Assembly (NCBI GenBank): GCA_036925085.1
Contig: JAUPFP010000013.1
Location: 2,605,001 to 2,669,000, forward strand
Direction: 5' to 3'
From: Brachycybe producta
Taxonomy: Eukaryota; Arthropoda; Diplopoda; Playtdesmida; Andrognathidae
Length of the DNA stretch: 64,000 nt
The notes below the pieces were generated by a model that did no database searches, was not told where the DNA came from, and saw nothing but the letters and a program-made list of their open reading frames with translations. Both the position numbers and the translations under genes were made by a program. Shown here in pieces: positions 10,817 through 25,800 of the stretch. Each line of letters starts with the position of its first letter. The stretch's first letter is position 1.

Positions 10817-13800
10817 CTCTCTCTCTCTCTTTCCCTATCTCTCTTTTCCTATCTCTCCCTTTCTCTTTCCCTACCTCTCCCTTGCTGTCTCTAACTCTCT
10901 CTCTCAGTTTAATATTAAAGTATAGAACTCCAAAAATCATTACAGTTCATAGGCTTATACCATGAAGACAATAGGAAAAACAAAGCCTAACCTATTTGAC
11001 GATAATGCACTCTAACTGTAATTCAAAATAATTGTTTTGTTGTCAAAGTATACATCCATTTAATCACCCATCCCGTTCTCTATTTCACCCCAAACTTGAA
11101 ATGTATTCCACAAACCCCAGTTCTTCAATCAGTCATTTTGTTTTATAGATTCAGATAGATAAAGATAGACCTTAATCCATTATAGAGACACAATACTTAT
11201 TGCCATCTAGAGATTAACTTTAAAAAAGTTACAACTTTTCCATTTGTTAGTAGTACACAAAGTAAATACAGAGAGTGGGAGATACTTTATACATACGTGT
11301 ATATTCTAAAATTCAAACTAAATGCACAAACAAAATCTCATGTCTATATAATCTACTTTAGTTATAAATAGTAAACCTTTTTATATAAATACATACAGTA
11401 TATATAGGCCTACTGTTTATACTGAGTGCAACATTTGCATTTTTTCCATTACATATATTAAATAAATTCCATTTATGATGTTGCACTATAGATATATTGT
11501 AATAGTCTAGCTTTTTTTTTTCTTCTTCTTCTTCTGTAAGCCAATATGTTCATGCATATACACAAACACAAAATTCTTTTTAAATGCAAATCGAAAGTGC
11601 TTAGGGTAAGTGGGTTTTATATATTCAAATAGATCAACTCATTGCGATTGATTGTACCCACTGTTAAATGCTATTTTTTTAAGTTGTAAGAACATATTCT
11701 TAAACATTTTATCTTTAATGCCATCAGTTGCGCTAAATCAGCAACTGTCGCAAGAGTGAAGAAAGAAAAGAAAATTATTCGGTCCTATAGTAAAAGTGTA
11801 CAAACAAGGAAGTTCTAAACATCCACTAGTCATTGTGCAATACCACCATATAGGTAATAAATGTCCGTGCAATGAATCGCGTTAAACGCACCAAGTTAAA
11901 TGTTTATCTAGATTAGGTTAATCTAGATTTCTTAGCATCCTGTACATTAAAGGTGCATATTTAATAATATTTAGTAAATATTATTTATTACTGTATTTGT
12001 GGGGCTGTACCCATCTAAAATGACGACGAGGGTTAGAGGTGGAGGCTACCTATTAAAGAATTACGTAGATTAGTGTATATACAGAAATGTTACAACACAT
12101 TTTACAATAGGTTGTAAAGTCTAAAATGTTTAAGGAACAACTTGTAATTTTGTTAAGCATTAGTATAGTACTGGTAAACCCGTCGTGCAACTTGCAAACA
12201 ATAAAGATGACGTAGGCGATATTATGTGAAATTTTGAAGCAAATGAGTGTACACTCGCTTGTTTCAAAATTTCATACAAAATCGAATACAATCATGGATT
12301 GAAATCCTTCATGTGACTCCTTATATGGTGTCAACCATGTATGTGTTTAAAGACCATAAGCAAACTCCAAAGTAAACTCCAGAATGTGCTTCATTATTTT
12401 TCTTCAAAGATGTATATTCACGCCATCTTAGTCGTTTTTTTTTGTAATGAAAACGTATAGAGAACTTTTTATTTTACGTTTTTAATGACTTTTTTCGATT
12501 TTTCTAGAACTTCTGTGTAATTTTTTCATGTAGTACATTTGGAAATCTTTAATTTGGTATGTACATTATGTGAAAGTTTATCTTTGTATAGGCGCAATTG
12601 AAATCCCCCTACGCCTATTAATATAGTAGTAGACGTTATTGTTTGGGCCAGTAAAATCCAATATACTTATGACCCTGATTCCACCAATCTTTTCTGTTTA
12701 TTTGACAAAGTTGTTGGTTTTTTATTTAAATAACCCAGCCACTAATCTTGAACTGACAAACACAGTATACTTAGTTGTAGCCAATGATCGAAAGCATATG
12801 CTAGCAAGTAAGTCAAATACAATTCTTTTTCCGTCATCTTTTCAAATTCACTTTTCAACAACAACGGAAGAAAAAAAACACTTACAAAGAAAAGATCCTG
12901 AGAATGTTGCTGCTTTCCAAAAAGATGAATTCATTGCAGTCAACCATAATGGAATTGCAGCACATTTACCCAGTGAGTGGCTCACTCCTAAAAAAAGATA
13001 TAAAATATTCGTTAATACAGATATAACATGCATTTTCTTTTTCAATCCAACCAAAATCAGAAATACAAAAAAACAAACATAAAGCATGCATGTCATTTGC
13101 ATGAAAAGTTGACAGCAACTACAAAAAAAATTCAATGTAGACAACCAAACTTGACAATATTTCTGGTTTTTGCAGACAAGTATAATCGATAAATAGACAA
13201 TGTACTGTAGAATTGTTGAGGGACAATGCATTGTGTATGAGAATAATAATATTTGGCTATAATGTATGCGTTAATTTAGGTGGGAGAATATGAGACTATA
13301 GTTGAAACTGTTTTATCAACTACTGAAGTCTAGAATAATAAAACGAAACGATGTAAAAAGCCTCTCCCCCCCCTTCCTTCACTATCTATGGTTGGTTGGT
13401 TCATTTTTGTTGCACTAACAAATTTTAGCCTCGTTCATGTAATAATCTTATTTTCTTTTAAAATAATTGAAGTCCATAAGGTATCAAAACAATAAAAAAC
13501 ATAAAAAAGCCTACGGATATACACGAGCATATATTGTCTCATTTGCATATGTACCGTATGCAAATGAGACAATATTACATCTCAGTATCATAACTTATGT
13601 TTTTTTTGCAAAAAGAAAGGGTTTGTACCGAACAAAAAAACGCCCGACCAAAAAAAAAATGATTACTAGCATACGCTAATTTTTTATGATAATAAATACC
13701 TTTTGGCTTTCTTGGCAAACGTTTTTTTAAGAATTTGTTAAATGTTTACATTTATAAGATTTAAAAATAAAACAAAAATTCCAACATAAAATACATTTCA

Positions 13801-16800
13801 AATCTGTTATTTTTATATAAAAAAATTAAACAACAGCCACCAAGTTAATAAAACAAAAATATCCGCAAGTTAAAGATTAATATTTTCATAACCTATGAAA
13901 GCAATTTATTTGAAACTTGATATACGATATACTGTAGTTTGCAAATTTATTTATACAAGAAATAATAAGAAATTCTTCAATAATTAATTAATTAATTAAC
14001 GACGTAGACCAAAATTCATTATTCCGTAAGGAAAAAGGCACTGATCGACGAACGGTATTCTGCATTCTTCATTGACAAATATTTATCAAAGTTCGGCTCA
14101 AGGAAGTGAGCATGTCGAGGACTGTGGTTTCGAAGTCGTGGTACCGTCAGGAAATCTGTCCTCCTAATTTCGACAATCCGAATTTTACACAACTACCTAA
14201 CACTTCCTAACATAACTCAAACTTCTCTCTAAATTCAGTGACGTGCATGTTATTTTAAATCTAATATTGTCATTCAAATATTGTCATGATACTGATCAGT
14301 ATGCTGTGTACTCTAGCAACCTACAATATGTAGGCAAACACACTTTGTTTTTCAATAAAGTTTCTTCTTAAAGTTATTTAATTTTGAAAATAAGGTTTAA
14401 AAATCGTTTTCTTTTTTTTTTTTTTAAATATGGTGCGTACCGGTAATTCATTTTAATATTTATTTATTAATTTAAACAGGGTCCAATGCCTCAAATTCTC
14501 AGGATGCCCTAAATGCAAAGAAAGAAAGTTCAGGTATGCAGAGAAAATAGTTTGAAGAAGAATATTGTTTTTTGATTTTTTCAGCACCACCTGAATTGCT
14601 TTTTTTCTTCAGAAAAACAACAGCTGTAATACTTCAACTTCAAAATCCAATAACGTTGTTGATTGTTAAGAGATTTTTTTGTCCAAATCTACATATAATG
14701 GTAATTGTTTAATATTAAAAAGGATAACAGAAAAATCGGTTAACACGAAATATCTTTTAAGTTCGGTTCGCCAGGAAATTCCCCCCCCCCCTGTATTTAT
14801 AAATTTGATTAAGACGAAACCGATAACTCGAAAATACAGCTTAACACCAAACAATTTTTCGGCTCCAATATTTAATAAAACGAAATAAAGTTAAAAGCCT
14901 GCTTTCCTACATTATCTTTGATATAGTATTTGGTGAAACTCTTTTCATACATAAAAACAATTTAAATGAGTGGTTGGGTTTCTCGGTTTCAATTTTTTTC
15001 CCGAATTCTTCTTAATTACAATAGAAATACATGCAATTAAAAATTACTAATTTTTTATTAAAAAAAATACAATAAGGAAATGTTTGTATTCTATTTTTTG
15101 TGTCGTTCTTGTCGTTATCATCCTTATCACAATTGTAAAATATGTTTGGGGTTTATTTTAATGTTTTAAACGTTCTTTTCTTTTAACACAAGATTTGATT
15201 AACACTCAACTATATTCTGGTGTCTTCCATTTCGTGAAATCGTGTTAAACGATTTACACTGTATATTGTTCACAACTACACTTTTAAGTTTTAAATGGGG
15301 TAGCTTTTTACAGTTTGTAAAGTATTTATAAATATATAAACAACATTCATTTTACCTACAAGAAACATCACAATCTCTCTATTATTATGCACATTAGTTA
15401 AGGTGTTATGATAAATAGCTCATACACGACAGTCTAATTAGGTTCACAGTTTCATACAAAGTGCCATTACTTTCATATAGGCCCAAAGGGGCCTATAATA
15501 TCTACCCTGCATTTTTGTTTAGAAAATAAATATTCAACCTAATATTATTTAGTAGAAACACGCAGAAATATGTTATATAAACCAGGCCATATAACAAACA
15601 TTTCATTCTGGTCACTAAGAGCTACTTCACACAGAACACTTTGTGTCGGCACAACAGCCACACTTTTTAGTGTTCGTTTTTAGCAGAATATTGATTACTA
15701 TGGTCGTGTTCACACGAGACACCACCACCGTTACGTTTTTTTCTAGCGTCGATGAGTGTTCGAGTTCAGCCACGAGTGGCGAATACCGCCACTTTGTCCA
15801 TATTAATCAAAGTGATTGCAGTGGAATGAACTGACAGAATTCCACTGTTTCCAATGGTGGTCCGTGTGAAGCATAGCGCATCTACCACTGTTTGGTGCCA
15901 CAAAGTGTCCCATGTGAAGCAACACAAAAGCCGGCTTCAAATAAACCACTTTATGGCGCCACAAAAAAGCCCCACAAAGTGGTTGAGGAAGCTTTCATCA
16001 CACGAACCACAATTAAAAACAAATGAATTATGTCAGTGCGAGTCACTGGTATGATCTTCATCATCATTGAAAATTAATGACATTGTTGGTACTTGTGGCC
16101 GAACTCAACCACTCATCGCCACTACTGTCGTGCAGAATAATCTACAGCCTGTTAAAAACGACCACATGCTATAAAGTGGTCCGTGTGGAGTCGGCCTAAG
16201 GTACAGATGAAACACAATGACATTCTACTGTATGACAACAACAAAAAATATCATCATGACTGATATTACACAAAAACAAAGTCTGAATACATTTATTGTA
16301 GACCAAAATCGTTCAAAATGTTACTATTTCTCTCAGTATGACATTTATTCGAAAGAAACACCAAAAAAATGTATTTTTATCATTTAGAATATGGAAAAAG
16401 GAAATCCCCTTTTCTTATTCCTCTCTCTCGTTTTCTATATCTTGGTGACAAAAAATATCCGACAGTAGAACATCAATCTTTCTTTATATTTTTCTATGGT
16501 TCACCACCATTCTCACCCCCTCCTCCTCATCCTCCTCAACAAACAGTTCGATCTATTTAAACCTTTTTTTTATTTTCACCCATCCACCCAAAAGAGGATT
16601 TTCTTAAAAGCCTTATATACCTTATCAAAGAAAACAATGTTCATATTTCTTCACTTTCTATTTTTTTTTGTTGCTACAGAGATAATATTATGTGGTGTGT
16701 AGATCACAGACAAGAAAAAAAATTCTTAGAACCTTCAAAATGGGTTCTATACAAATCAATAGTAAGGTTTTTTTTTATAGTTTGAGATAATAGAAAGACA

Positions 16801-19800
16801 ACGACACATTTTTTGAAGGCTTGTGGCGACAGTTAGGAGAGGGCTCACCATTAAAAAGACCTCATTTTTTTTTTTGAATGATACATAATTTTAAATTACA
16901 ATAAGACATTTCATCATTCTTCTAAAGGTTTGTTTCCACTTTGACTCATGAGACGATATACCTGAGACTCCTGAGTCTGCAATATAATTTAAGACAAAAT
17001 TCTTTTATAAATAGAACAACACCTTTGTGGAATGCTCTTCCAGATAATATTGTATATTCGAGTTCTGTTAACATTTTTTAAAAAAACGTATTATTGACTT
17101 GGATCTTTTATCCTTTACTGAATCATCGGTATTTGTTTAAATATATTCCATGAATTGCGATTTTTACTACATCAATTTTTAATTTTATTGATAATTTATT
17201 ATTTATTTTTTTATTTTATTTATTTTATTATAATAAATTTATTTTATTGTATTTTGGATGGATCATTATTGTTACTGTTTGTGTTAGTGTAGAATTGACT
17301 TTTCTTTATTTGTTGTCTCATATAAGCTGTGTTTATCACCTTTGAGATGAATAAATAAATAATAATAAAAATAATGACAAAAAAATACTTTTTTAAAGGT
17401 ACGTTTCTATTCAGACTCGTGAGTCTGTATACATGCGTCTGTAAACATTTTGATAAAGTTGTACATGAATCCAGATACATGTACAGTTATAGCATGTATA
17501 AGCGAATGACAGTGTAACCGAGGTTACTTATGTAAAGCATTCTTTTTAATTGGCGCCAATTTGACGTAATAGCCGAGTTGCTATTGTACCTGAGGTCACC
17601 ATAACAAAGTCTGACTGTATATGATGCTTTTTGCACTTCCAAAACATGTTGCATCTATACACATGTACATACCAGTACAAAAAAAACATTTTTATGAGCT
17701 CTTCAAGGGGAAGGGAGTTTTTCTTTGTTATCTACATTATATGCGCACTGACTCATTTTTTTTTCCTTTCTGCACATTTGCTTATGAAAAAAAAATGTTT
17801 TTGCTCTTGGAACAGGCAGCCAGGCGCTTGCAACATGAAACAAGCAACATTTTAATTGCTTTTGCAACATTTTTTAGTCTGGAAAAAACTCATTTTTGTT
17901 AAGTCTATGTTGGAGACTCATGTATACAAACTCATGCATCTGAGTGGAAACGTACCTTAATAGCCAAAAACAAATGTTTCCTCAAAAAAAAAAATGTTTG
18001 AAAAAAACACCTCCAAACGTGGAAGACTTCCCTAAACTGGGCATTTGTTTATGGAAATGCAAAAGACCTCACATGCATGTACATGCGCACAAGTGGAAAC
18101 AAAGTCTAACAAATGCAACTTACAATTAGTTCAAAGTGCAATTAATCGTAAAATACAACAATAACCACTACATATTTTAAATTTCATATTAGATAAACAA
18201 ATAATAACAAAGAACTAAAACTAGAAATGCCAGAATGCCCAGTTATAAATGTAAATTAAATTGTTTGTTAAAATTCGCTACAGTATCATGTCAAATTTGA
18301 TAGACAACTTTCAAAACAGCTTTTTTTTTAAAACCAATTTCTACCTAAAAAAAACCTATGAAAAAAAAATAAAACCTTAAACCATAAAAGCTGAAAATTG
18401 TTTCATCAAGGGACGCAGAACGATAACAGCCCCTAACACTTTTTATGCCATAAAATATTGATTTTATAAAGATATTTTAGGATTTAGTTTATATAAAATA
18501 TCATATTTCATATGTAACTTTAATAAGTCTAATATGTCTTTTTAAGTTTGGGCAAGATTTATATAATCATCGGACGTCTATAAAATATTACAAGACAAAA
18601 TAGGCCAAATAAAAAACTTTTATATGTCTATATTTCATTTTTTTTTTAAAAAGTAAGCCAGTTTTTTTTAGAAATTGATAACATTGGAAAAAAAAGTTTG
18701 TTCTGATTTTTTCTGTTTATTTCTTAAGGTAGTTTTAAAGTGTAAACACCCCTCTAATTCTGATTATTGCCATTGAGCAGCAAAATTTAAAAACAACAGC
18801 TTACGTGTTTTAGAAACTAGACGAGTAGCTCAATCACTTAAACATATTTTCATATTGATTAACTTTTAAAATAAACCTTTTACAGCATTTTGAAAATGTC
18901 TCAACAACTTCAAGGCTAAGCAGACAATGCTTAGTAGATGGCATATTTTAATTTTTAACTATGAAAAGTTTATATTGAAAAATATCAACATAAAAATACT
19001 ATTAAGTGATTCACCACCTACCGTTTCAGTTTCTAACACATTTTTTTGCTATTAGAATGCAGAATAACCAAGAGTTCGAAAATTAGCTGTTCATAAAACA
19101 TAAAACATTTTGAAAATGACTAACTTTAAGCAGACAATGCTTAGATAAATACATTTTTAATTTTGAAATATGAAAAGTTAATTTTAAAAAATATCAACAT
19201 AAAAATAATATTAATAGGATTTAATTAATTAATTTATCTACTATTCTACCTTCTAACACATGTTTGCTCCTGAAATGTATAATAATGAGAGTTCAAAAAT
19301 CAGCTGTTCAGAAAACAGCTTAATATGCCATGTCACCACATATAAAGTGACAATACAATTGTTTTAAATTGTTTTTATGTTTCAAGTAGCCAAGATATTT
19401 TTTTTTAAGTTTTCAATACAACTTTTACAGACTTTTTTTTCTGCTAAAATTCTCATCTTGAGTTTCTATAAAATCTATTTTACTTTCTTTACTCTTTCAT
19501 TTACAAGTAGAGTAGAAATGCTTTTAAAGTAAATGGGAAAAACTTCAAAAAAACACAATGAAAAAAAAAATGAAATTTAAGCTTAAAGTGCTATTCGATA
19601 TGCCAATGTTTTCTAGAAACATAAAATGTAGACCCATCAAATGCAGTAGAAGTGTTTGCAGTGATTGCCTTCTACAAGGAGCTAAAAAAAAGTTTACTTG
19701 TATAGCTATTTTCTAAAAACATTTATTTTAAAAGAAATGAGGGAAAATAGAAACATAACTTTAATTTCTTATTTTCTACATGCAAAAATGTTCTCGTGCA

Positions 19801-22800
19801 GCTGTTTTAATTATAGACAAAGTCTATTAAAATAAAAGAAAGTATTAATTTCAAGTTGTTTTATGTGGATACATTATACTTAAGCTGTAATTGCTGTTGG
19901 AATTTTTTTTAAACTTTATTTTAAGCCTAATTGAAAAACCTCGAGACGAACAAAGTCAATGTTATCTGCACTTAAATTGTTAGACATTTGGTATATTGTT
20001 TGAACTATATTGTATGTTTTGTCTGTGTATACACAAACACACGAACAATGGTTTTGTTTTCATTGTTTCATTAGGAGGATCATCTTCACACATAGATCAA
20101 TGATTTCAATTGCATTATTTCTACTAATCAATGGGTCTAGCAATTGACTTCCATGAGTGAAAACAGCTGATTTGACCAAGAATTAAATAAATAAATAATG
20201 AGCCAGCTGCGGCTAGAATAATTGAAAGTGGTTCCAACAGATTAAGCTTTCAGACAAGAGAGAGGGGGGGGATCTTTTGTTATTTATAATTTAAAGAAAA
20301 TTCAAAATCTATTTGAAACAAGAAGAGAAAATAAATGCAATAATGGGTTTTATTTAAAAAAAATTCAACAATGTTTTAAAATAAACGTTTCATGTCAGTT
20401 TTAAGAAAAAAACAATTTTAGTTTGTTTCATTTTAAATTGGTAAATTATCCATGAAAAACGCAGCGCCTTTTTGAAATTACCATTTGTAACACGTTTATT
20501 TCGAAAAAAACAAAATATCGATAATAAAATAGCCTACAATTGAATCATTTTAGTTTTTCTACTTTTCATTTATACTTTCGAGGTCTTATTTTAAAAGGCG
20601 CTTCTAAAAAAACAAAGGAACGCAAAAATCACAGAAAATACGTCAAAATAAAATTCTGAAATTTACAATTCTAAAATAAAATCAACTTACTTATATTTTA
20701 CGAAAAAATTAAAAAATCTGTTTAAAACTAGAATAGAAAATAAACGTAATGATTGCATTTTCATGGCGATATCTTTTAAAGTTAAATTTGTTTAAAAAAC
20801 GTAAATTTCCCTCTTTTTTCAAACTACAATAACAAGTTTATTATGAAAGATATTGTCAAGAAAATAACCATTACCGTATTTCTTTTCTGTTCTAGTTTCA
20901 AATAAATTTCTAGTTGGTTAAAAAAAAACTAAAAGGACTTCTAAAAAAAACTAAAGGGTATCAATGAGTGCAAACATATGCAAGTAAAATTTACTCGAGC
21001 TTGATGTTAAGGGATGAATCACACATGCAGAAAAAAAAAAACAATTAGAAAATATAAATAAAAATAAAAATATATTTTCAGCAGTATTTCTCTGTTTCTC
21101 CACATTTAAGGGTTCTCTCACATTGCAATAAAAAACGTTTCAAAAGACAATGTTTAATTAATAGAAGCGGTGATAAACAATAGAAGGAGGAGCCATAATA
21201 AATGATGCTACTGAAGAACGTCATCCTATTGGCTAACAACATGTAATTACGTGTGGCAAGAAGAAATAATGTCACCGTTTTTTCTTCTGCATACATTCAG
21301 CCAGATAAACAGAATAAAATTATTTAAATTGGATAAAATTCCTTTTTCAGTGGATTTTTTTCCTTACGAGAAGAATCACACACGCTGAAAAAAATCACAC
21401 TGAAACCAACTTTTTAAGGCACATTAACCATAAGGGCAAAGGACCATAGTCCATAGACATGTAACTGAATTCTATATGTGAATTTCTATTTTCTGGATGT
21501 TATTTCAGCATGTGTGATTCTTCCCTTAGTGTATGGTTAGATAGAAAAAATTATTTTTGTTTTCATTGTCACAAAATGTTCAAATAAGAAAAAAAAATGG
21601 AAGTGAGAAAAAATGTGTTGAGGAAAATGATGATTCGTCTAGAATCTAGAACCATTTTTGTTTGGTTCACTTGATTCACTTTAATTAGCTTTATAACTAG
21701 TTATACAGACCTATACCCACACATATATAGAAAAGGCTCATGAAAGTTGAATGTGGCGCCTCAAAACGACTGAAAGAAATAGGCTTAGATGAATTTTTTT
21801 TTCGTTTATTGCAAAAAAGGGGGAAATTTTTTTTTTTGAGTGAAGTAACATAAAACTCAGCGAGAGTTGCATGTAGATAGCTGATTAAAACAACTGTGTG
21901 TATATCACAAACGTAATTTCATCACATTTTACGACTTCCACCACCACGTCCCTTATATTTCTCTACCTACAATACATGGCTATACTGTATATACAGTATA
22001 CTGTATATAGCCATATGTTTTAAAACTTTTTTTTTTTCTGTTTCTAAAAGTCTTGCAAAAAAACACTATAAAAATAGTTCTGTGCATACATGTATACGAT
22101 TTATATCTTTGTTTCACAGGTTAATGTATGACGTCAGAATACTAAAAGTGAAAATAAGGACGTCTAAAAAGTCTTGCTAATTTCTTCTTTGCAGAAAAAA
22201 AAGTAATAATAATAATAAAAAAAATGTTTCATCATTTCTGTCTTCAAGACTTTATTTATATTAATATATAAAGCTTTTATATTTACTGCAAAACTTTAAT
22301 TAAATTGTAGGCTTACCACAAAAAAAATAAGGAGTTGTAATTTTTTTAATGAATAAATTAATTAATTAATAAAGTGTGTCGTACTAAAGAGTAATTAAAA
22401 AAATATACATTTAAGTAGTGACTTTGGAATATATATTTACATTTTATGCAATGAAGAAAAAATGATTATGTAAAAAAACAGGAAAGCCATCAATATACAA
22501 TTACATAGAAGTCACATTAATCATAGTACGGAATTGAATGGTATAATATAGAAAGAAAAAAAAACTATTATCGGGATGTTTGAATTGCACATACCATAGG
22601 CCCTATACTAAAATAATAATAAGAAGAAGAAAAAAAAATTTCATGTTGACAATTTAAATGTCAATGATAAATTTTTCTCGAATTACCAGCATTTTTATTA
22701 GGTCTACATTATATTAATATTTAAACCTATTACTCATCTGAATCATCTCAAAAAATCATTTAAATATAATAAAGTTGAGCTGGAGTTATTTCGTAAGTAT

Positions 22801-25800
22801 GTAAACGTATAGAAATACAATTACACTTTCTAATTCAGATTGAATTTCACATTTCTTTTCGTTTTTATGATTACTTTCGTGAGTTTTTTTGTCAGACTTT
22901 TCTCTATGTTTTATCAGAATTTTTAGGTCTTAACATTTAATTTTGTTATGTACATGTACATTGTTTGCAAGTTTATTTTTTTCTATAGAATTCACCTTTG
23001 TATACAAAATAGAATGTTATTTAAAAAAAAAGTCTGATAATTTTGAATGGCATTGCGAAATCGTCTTTTCAAGTAGCCAAAGGGCCTTAAAATCAGATTA
23101 TTTTCTATTAAAAAAATATTTTGAGTTACTTTAAAGACTTTCATCAAATTTATAAATAATTATCATTGTTGTAATTTTTTTCGGAACTTTAATTTTAGAT
23201 ATAAATGTTATTTGGCGTTTTCTAAAATAAAATATAAACCATAAGCTATCTATTTTTATAATAAAAAATACATGAGTATATGTTTTGGTCTGAATTCGTA
23301 AAAAAATATTGATTGAATAAAAAAATTTCTCATCTTTTTTATGGCATTTCTACTCTCTTACATACTAACCCCAGATCCTAAAAAAAAATCTTTAGCACCC
23401 CCATTGGGTTCAAGCTACCTTTAATAAAAAAATTTCTTTCTTTTTCTGCCTTTTATATGAACCCAATATATATGTCTTTAAAACGGAAGTTGATTTTAGG
23501 ATCCCATATAATCATGTAGCTGATAACACAATGAACTGATTTACCATAAAATTATCCGAAAAAAAAAAACCTCAAAAGAAGCTTAACAAAAAATATATAT
23601 AATTTGCAGTGTCATATAGAAATATTTTTTGTTGATTTTATTTTATGTTGCTCAATAAGAGACGAATTTTGAAAAAAAATATATATATATATATATATCC
23701 TTTCTTACTAAACAACAATAATATAATTAATAATAAATGAGGAACGCACATACACAAAATATTAAAACAAACCTCTCAATGCAAAAACATAAATTTACTA
23801 ATGTTGACGTGTAAATGCATATATGAGTTTTAATGTGCATTATTTATTTTGAGCTTCTATAGCTGCCCATAATTTAAATGCTAATAGCAGCAGCCACTGG
23901 CACATTTGCATTTAGTTCTAATTTCAGGGGGGAGGGGGCATCCTGGTCTATGTTTTCACATATAAAAGAAGAACCCATATCTAACAACAGTATTTATCTC
24001 TTCTTATTCTTAATAGAATTTCTCTTTGCTTTTTCTTCTTCGTCTACTTCTCTGAATAACATAAATTATTTATTTTAATTATAAAGCTGCTTTTAGTCGA
24101 GGTCTACTCTTTTTTTTTATTTAAAAGATAGGCTATGGGTGTCAACATAAATTAAATTTTCTTATTTGTTTGTTTTGGTCCATCTAACTGATAAAATTAA
24201 TCAGATTATCATACAATTATTCTCTCATTTACAATTTTATCTTTAACAAATGATTTCATTTCGACCAACATATTTTCATAGTGACTGACATCTTTTAAAA
24301 TAGTCAGTTTTTGAAACAAACTAACTTTGAAGCGGCGATCCACACTGGGACAGACAAATCGTAGGTAACTAAGTGACCTACACTTTAGAAATATAGGCTA
24401 CTCAGTGACCTACACTTTAGATAGCTATTCAGACAAGAACTGTGGGTTGTCTGAATGGCTATCTAAAGTGCAGGTCACTGAGTGACCAATGATTAGTCCT
24501 GGTGTAGGTCACTGAGTGACCTATGATTAGTCCTGGTGTACGTCACTGAGTGACCTACATTTCTAAAGTGTAAGTCACCTAGTGACCTACGATTAGTCTG
24601 TCCCCTTCATTATAGAAATAGTGATACAGAAATGTTATAATTACATTATATCATTTCTAAATAACAGTTTCTTGAAGTATTTCGTCTTCTCTGTTGTAAG
24701 CAAATTATCATTTAAGATGTTTTAACAGTAGTTACTGCAAAATATGCCAATTCAGTAGAACTTTGGTCACTCTGCATTTAGATTCCAACGAATAATAAAA
24801 AATTGAAAACCTTTTAGAAATTAGAAGAGGAAATAAATTACCTAAAATGGTTTATAAACAAGCTAACTTTCGAACACTTGTTTATTCTGAATTTCAGGAG
24901 AAAAATTAAAGAGAAACTAGAATGGTAGCTTAATCAATTATTGGTGTCCTCATGTTGATATCTTTCAAAATAAACTTTTTATATAGACAAAAAATTAAAA
25001 AAAATATTTTCAAACTCACATACAAAGCTATTCATATTACACCAGAAAGACAGAATATGTAGAGTTTGAAAGGCATTTTACACCTTAAAACCACATTTAC
25101 AATATTTTCATGTTGCTATCTTTAAAACAAGCTTTTAATTTGGCCATTTTAAATTTTAAATTTTCGTTTTTCACTTCAAGTTGGTCCCAAATAAGAAAAA
25201 AATATCGCCTCATAAACTACATTCATTTTCAAATAATCATTAGAAAGCTAGTTTTTCAAGAAATGGACATAAAAATTGGACTTTAGTGAGTCAATTACTC
25301 GTCTATTATTCAATTTATACATTTTTTAAAAAAGCACAATAACTACAATTACAAATTTACTATTATATGAAGTAATATGACGTTTTTACTTTTATAAAAA
25401 TGTTTTCCTCAACAAAATAAAATTATATTCTACTTTTCTTGCAACAACAAACTCCTGTCTCTCACTCTTTTTCTCCCCTTTTGTTACAGGACAATCAATA
25501 CAATGTAGTTGTCACAAATTTTAGGGTTGAGTTGTTATAACCCGTTCTTCTAGTAAGTACTTGCTTAGAAACCATTTCTGTAGCTACTTCTACTACTGCT
25601 ACTGCTATTACTACAATACAGACATAACTAGAATCTATAGAAAAGTGGCTATAGAATTGCATCAAGGAAGACACATTTTTAGAAACAACTCTACCATTGA
25701 ATTTATGGTAGCCAACCACAGACACAAACACACTTTACTTCTTTTCAGAGACTACAGTATATTATCCCTTTTTTATCCGGCTGCTCGTTTCTATATTGTT

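Larger units (their letters stand above)
6407..12885 (-). other. intron 2 of the TARP-like gene
   Basis: 6.5 kb, AT-rich, with a 70-bp (AT)n tract near 7880, a foldback repeat near 9.7 kb, a polypyrimidine tract near 10.8 kb and a near-perfect palindrome at 12228. No other exon was recognised on either strand. Confidence 0.65.

Noticed and set aside
10616-10965. Ser-Leu and Arg-Glu rich frames
   Set aside because: Translations of a (CT)n tract.
12639-13082. 147-codon open frame on the plus strand, the longest non-repeat ORF of the left half
   Set aside because: It overlaps, antisense, the well-bounded TARP-like exon 2 and resembles no family I know; composition is AT-driven.
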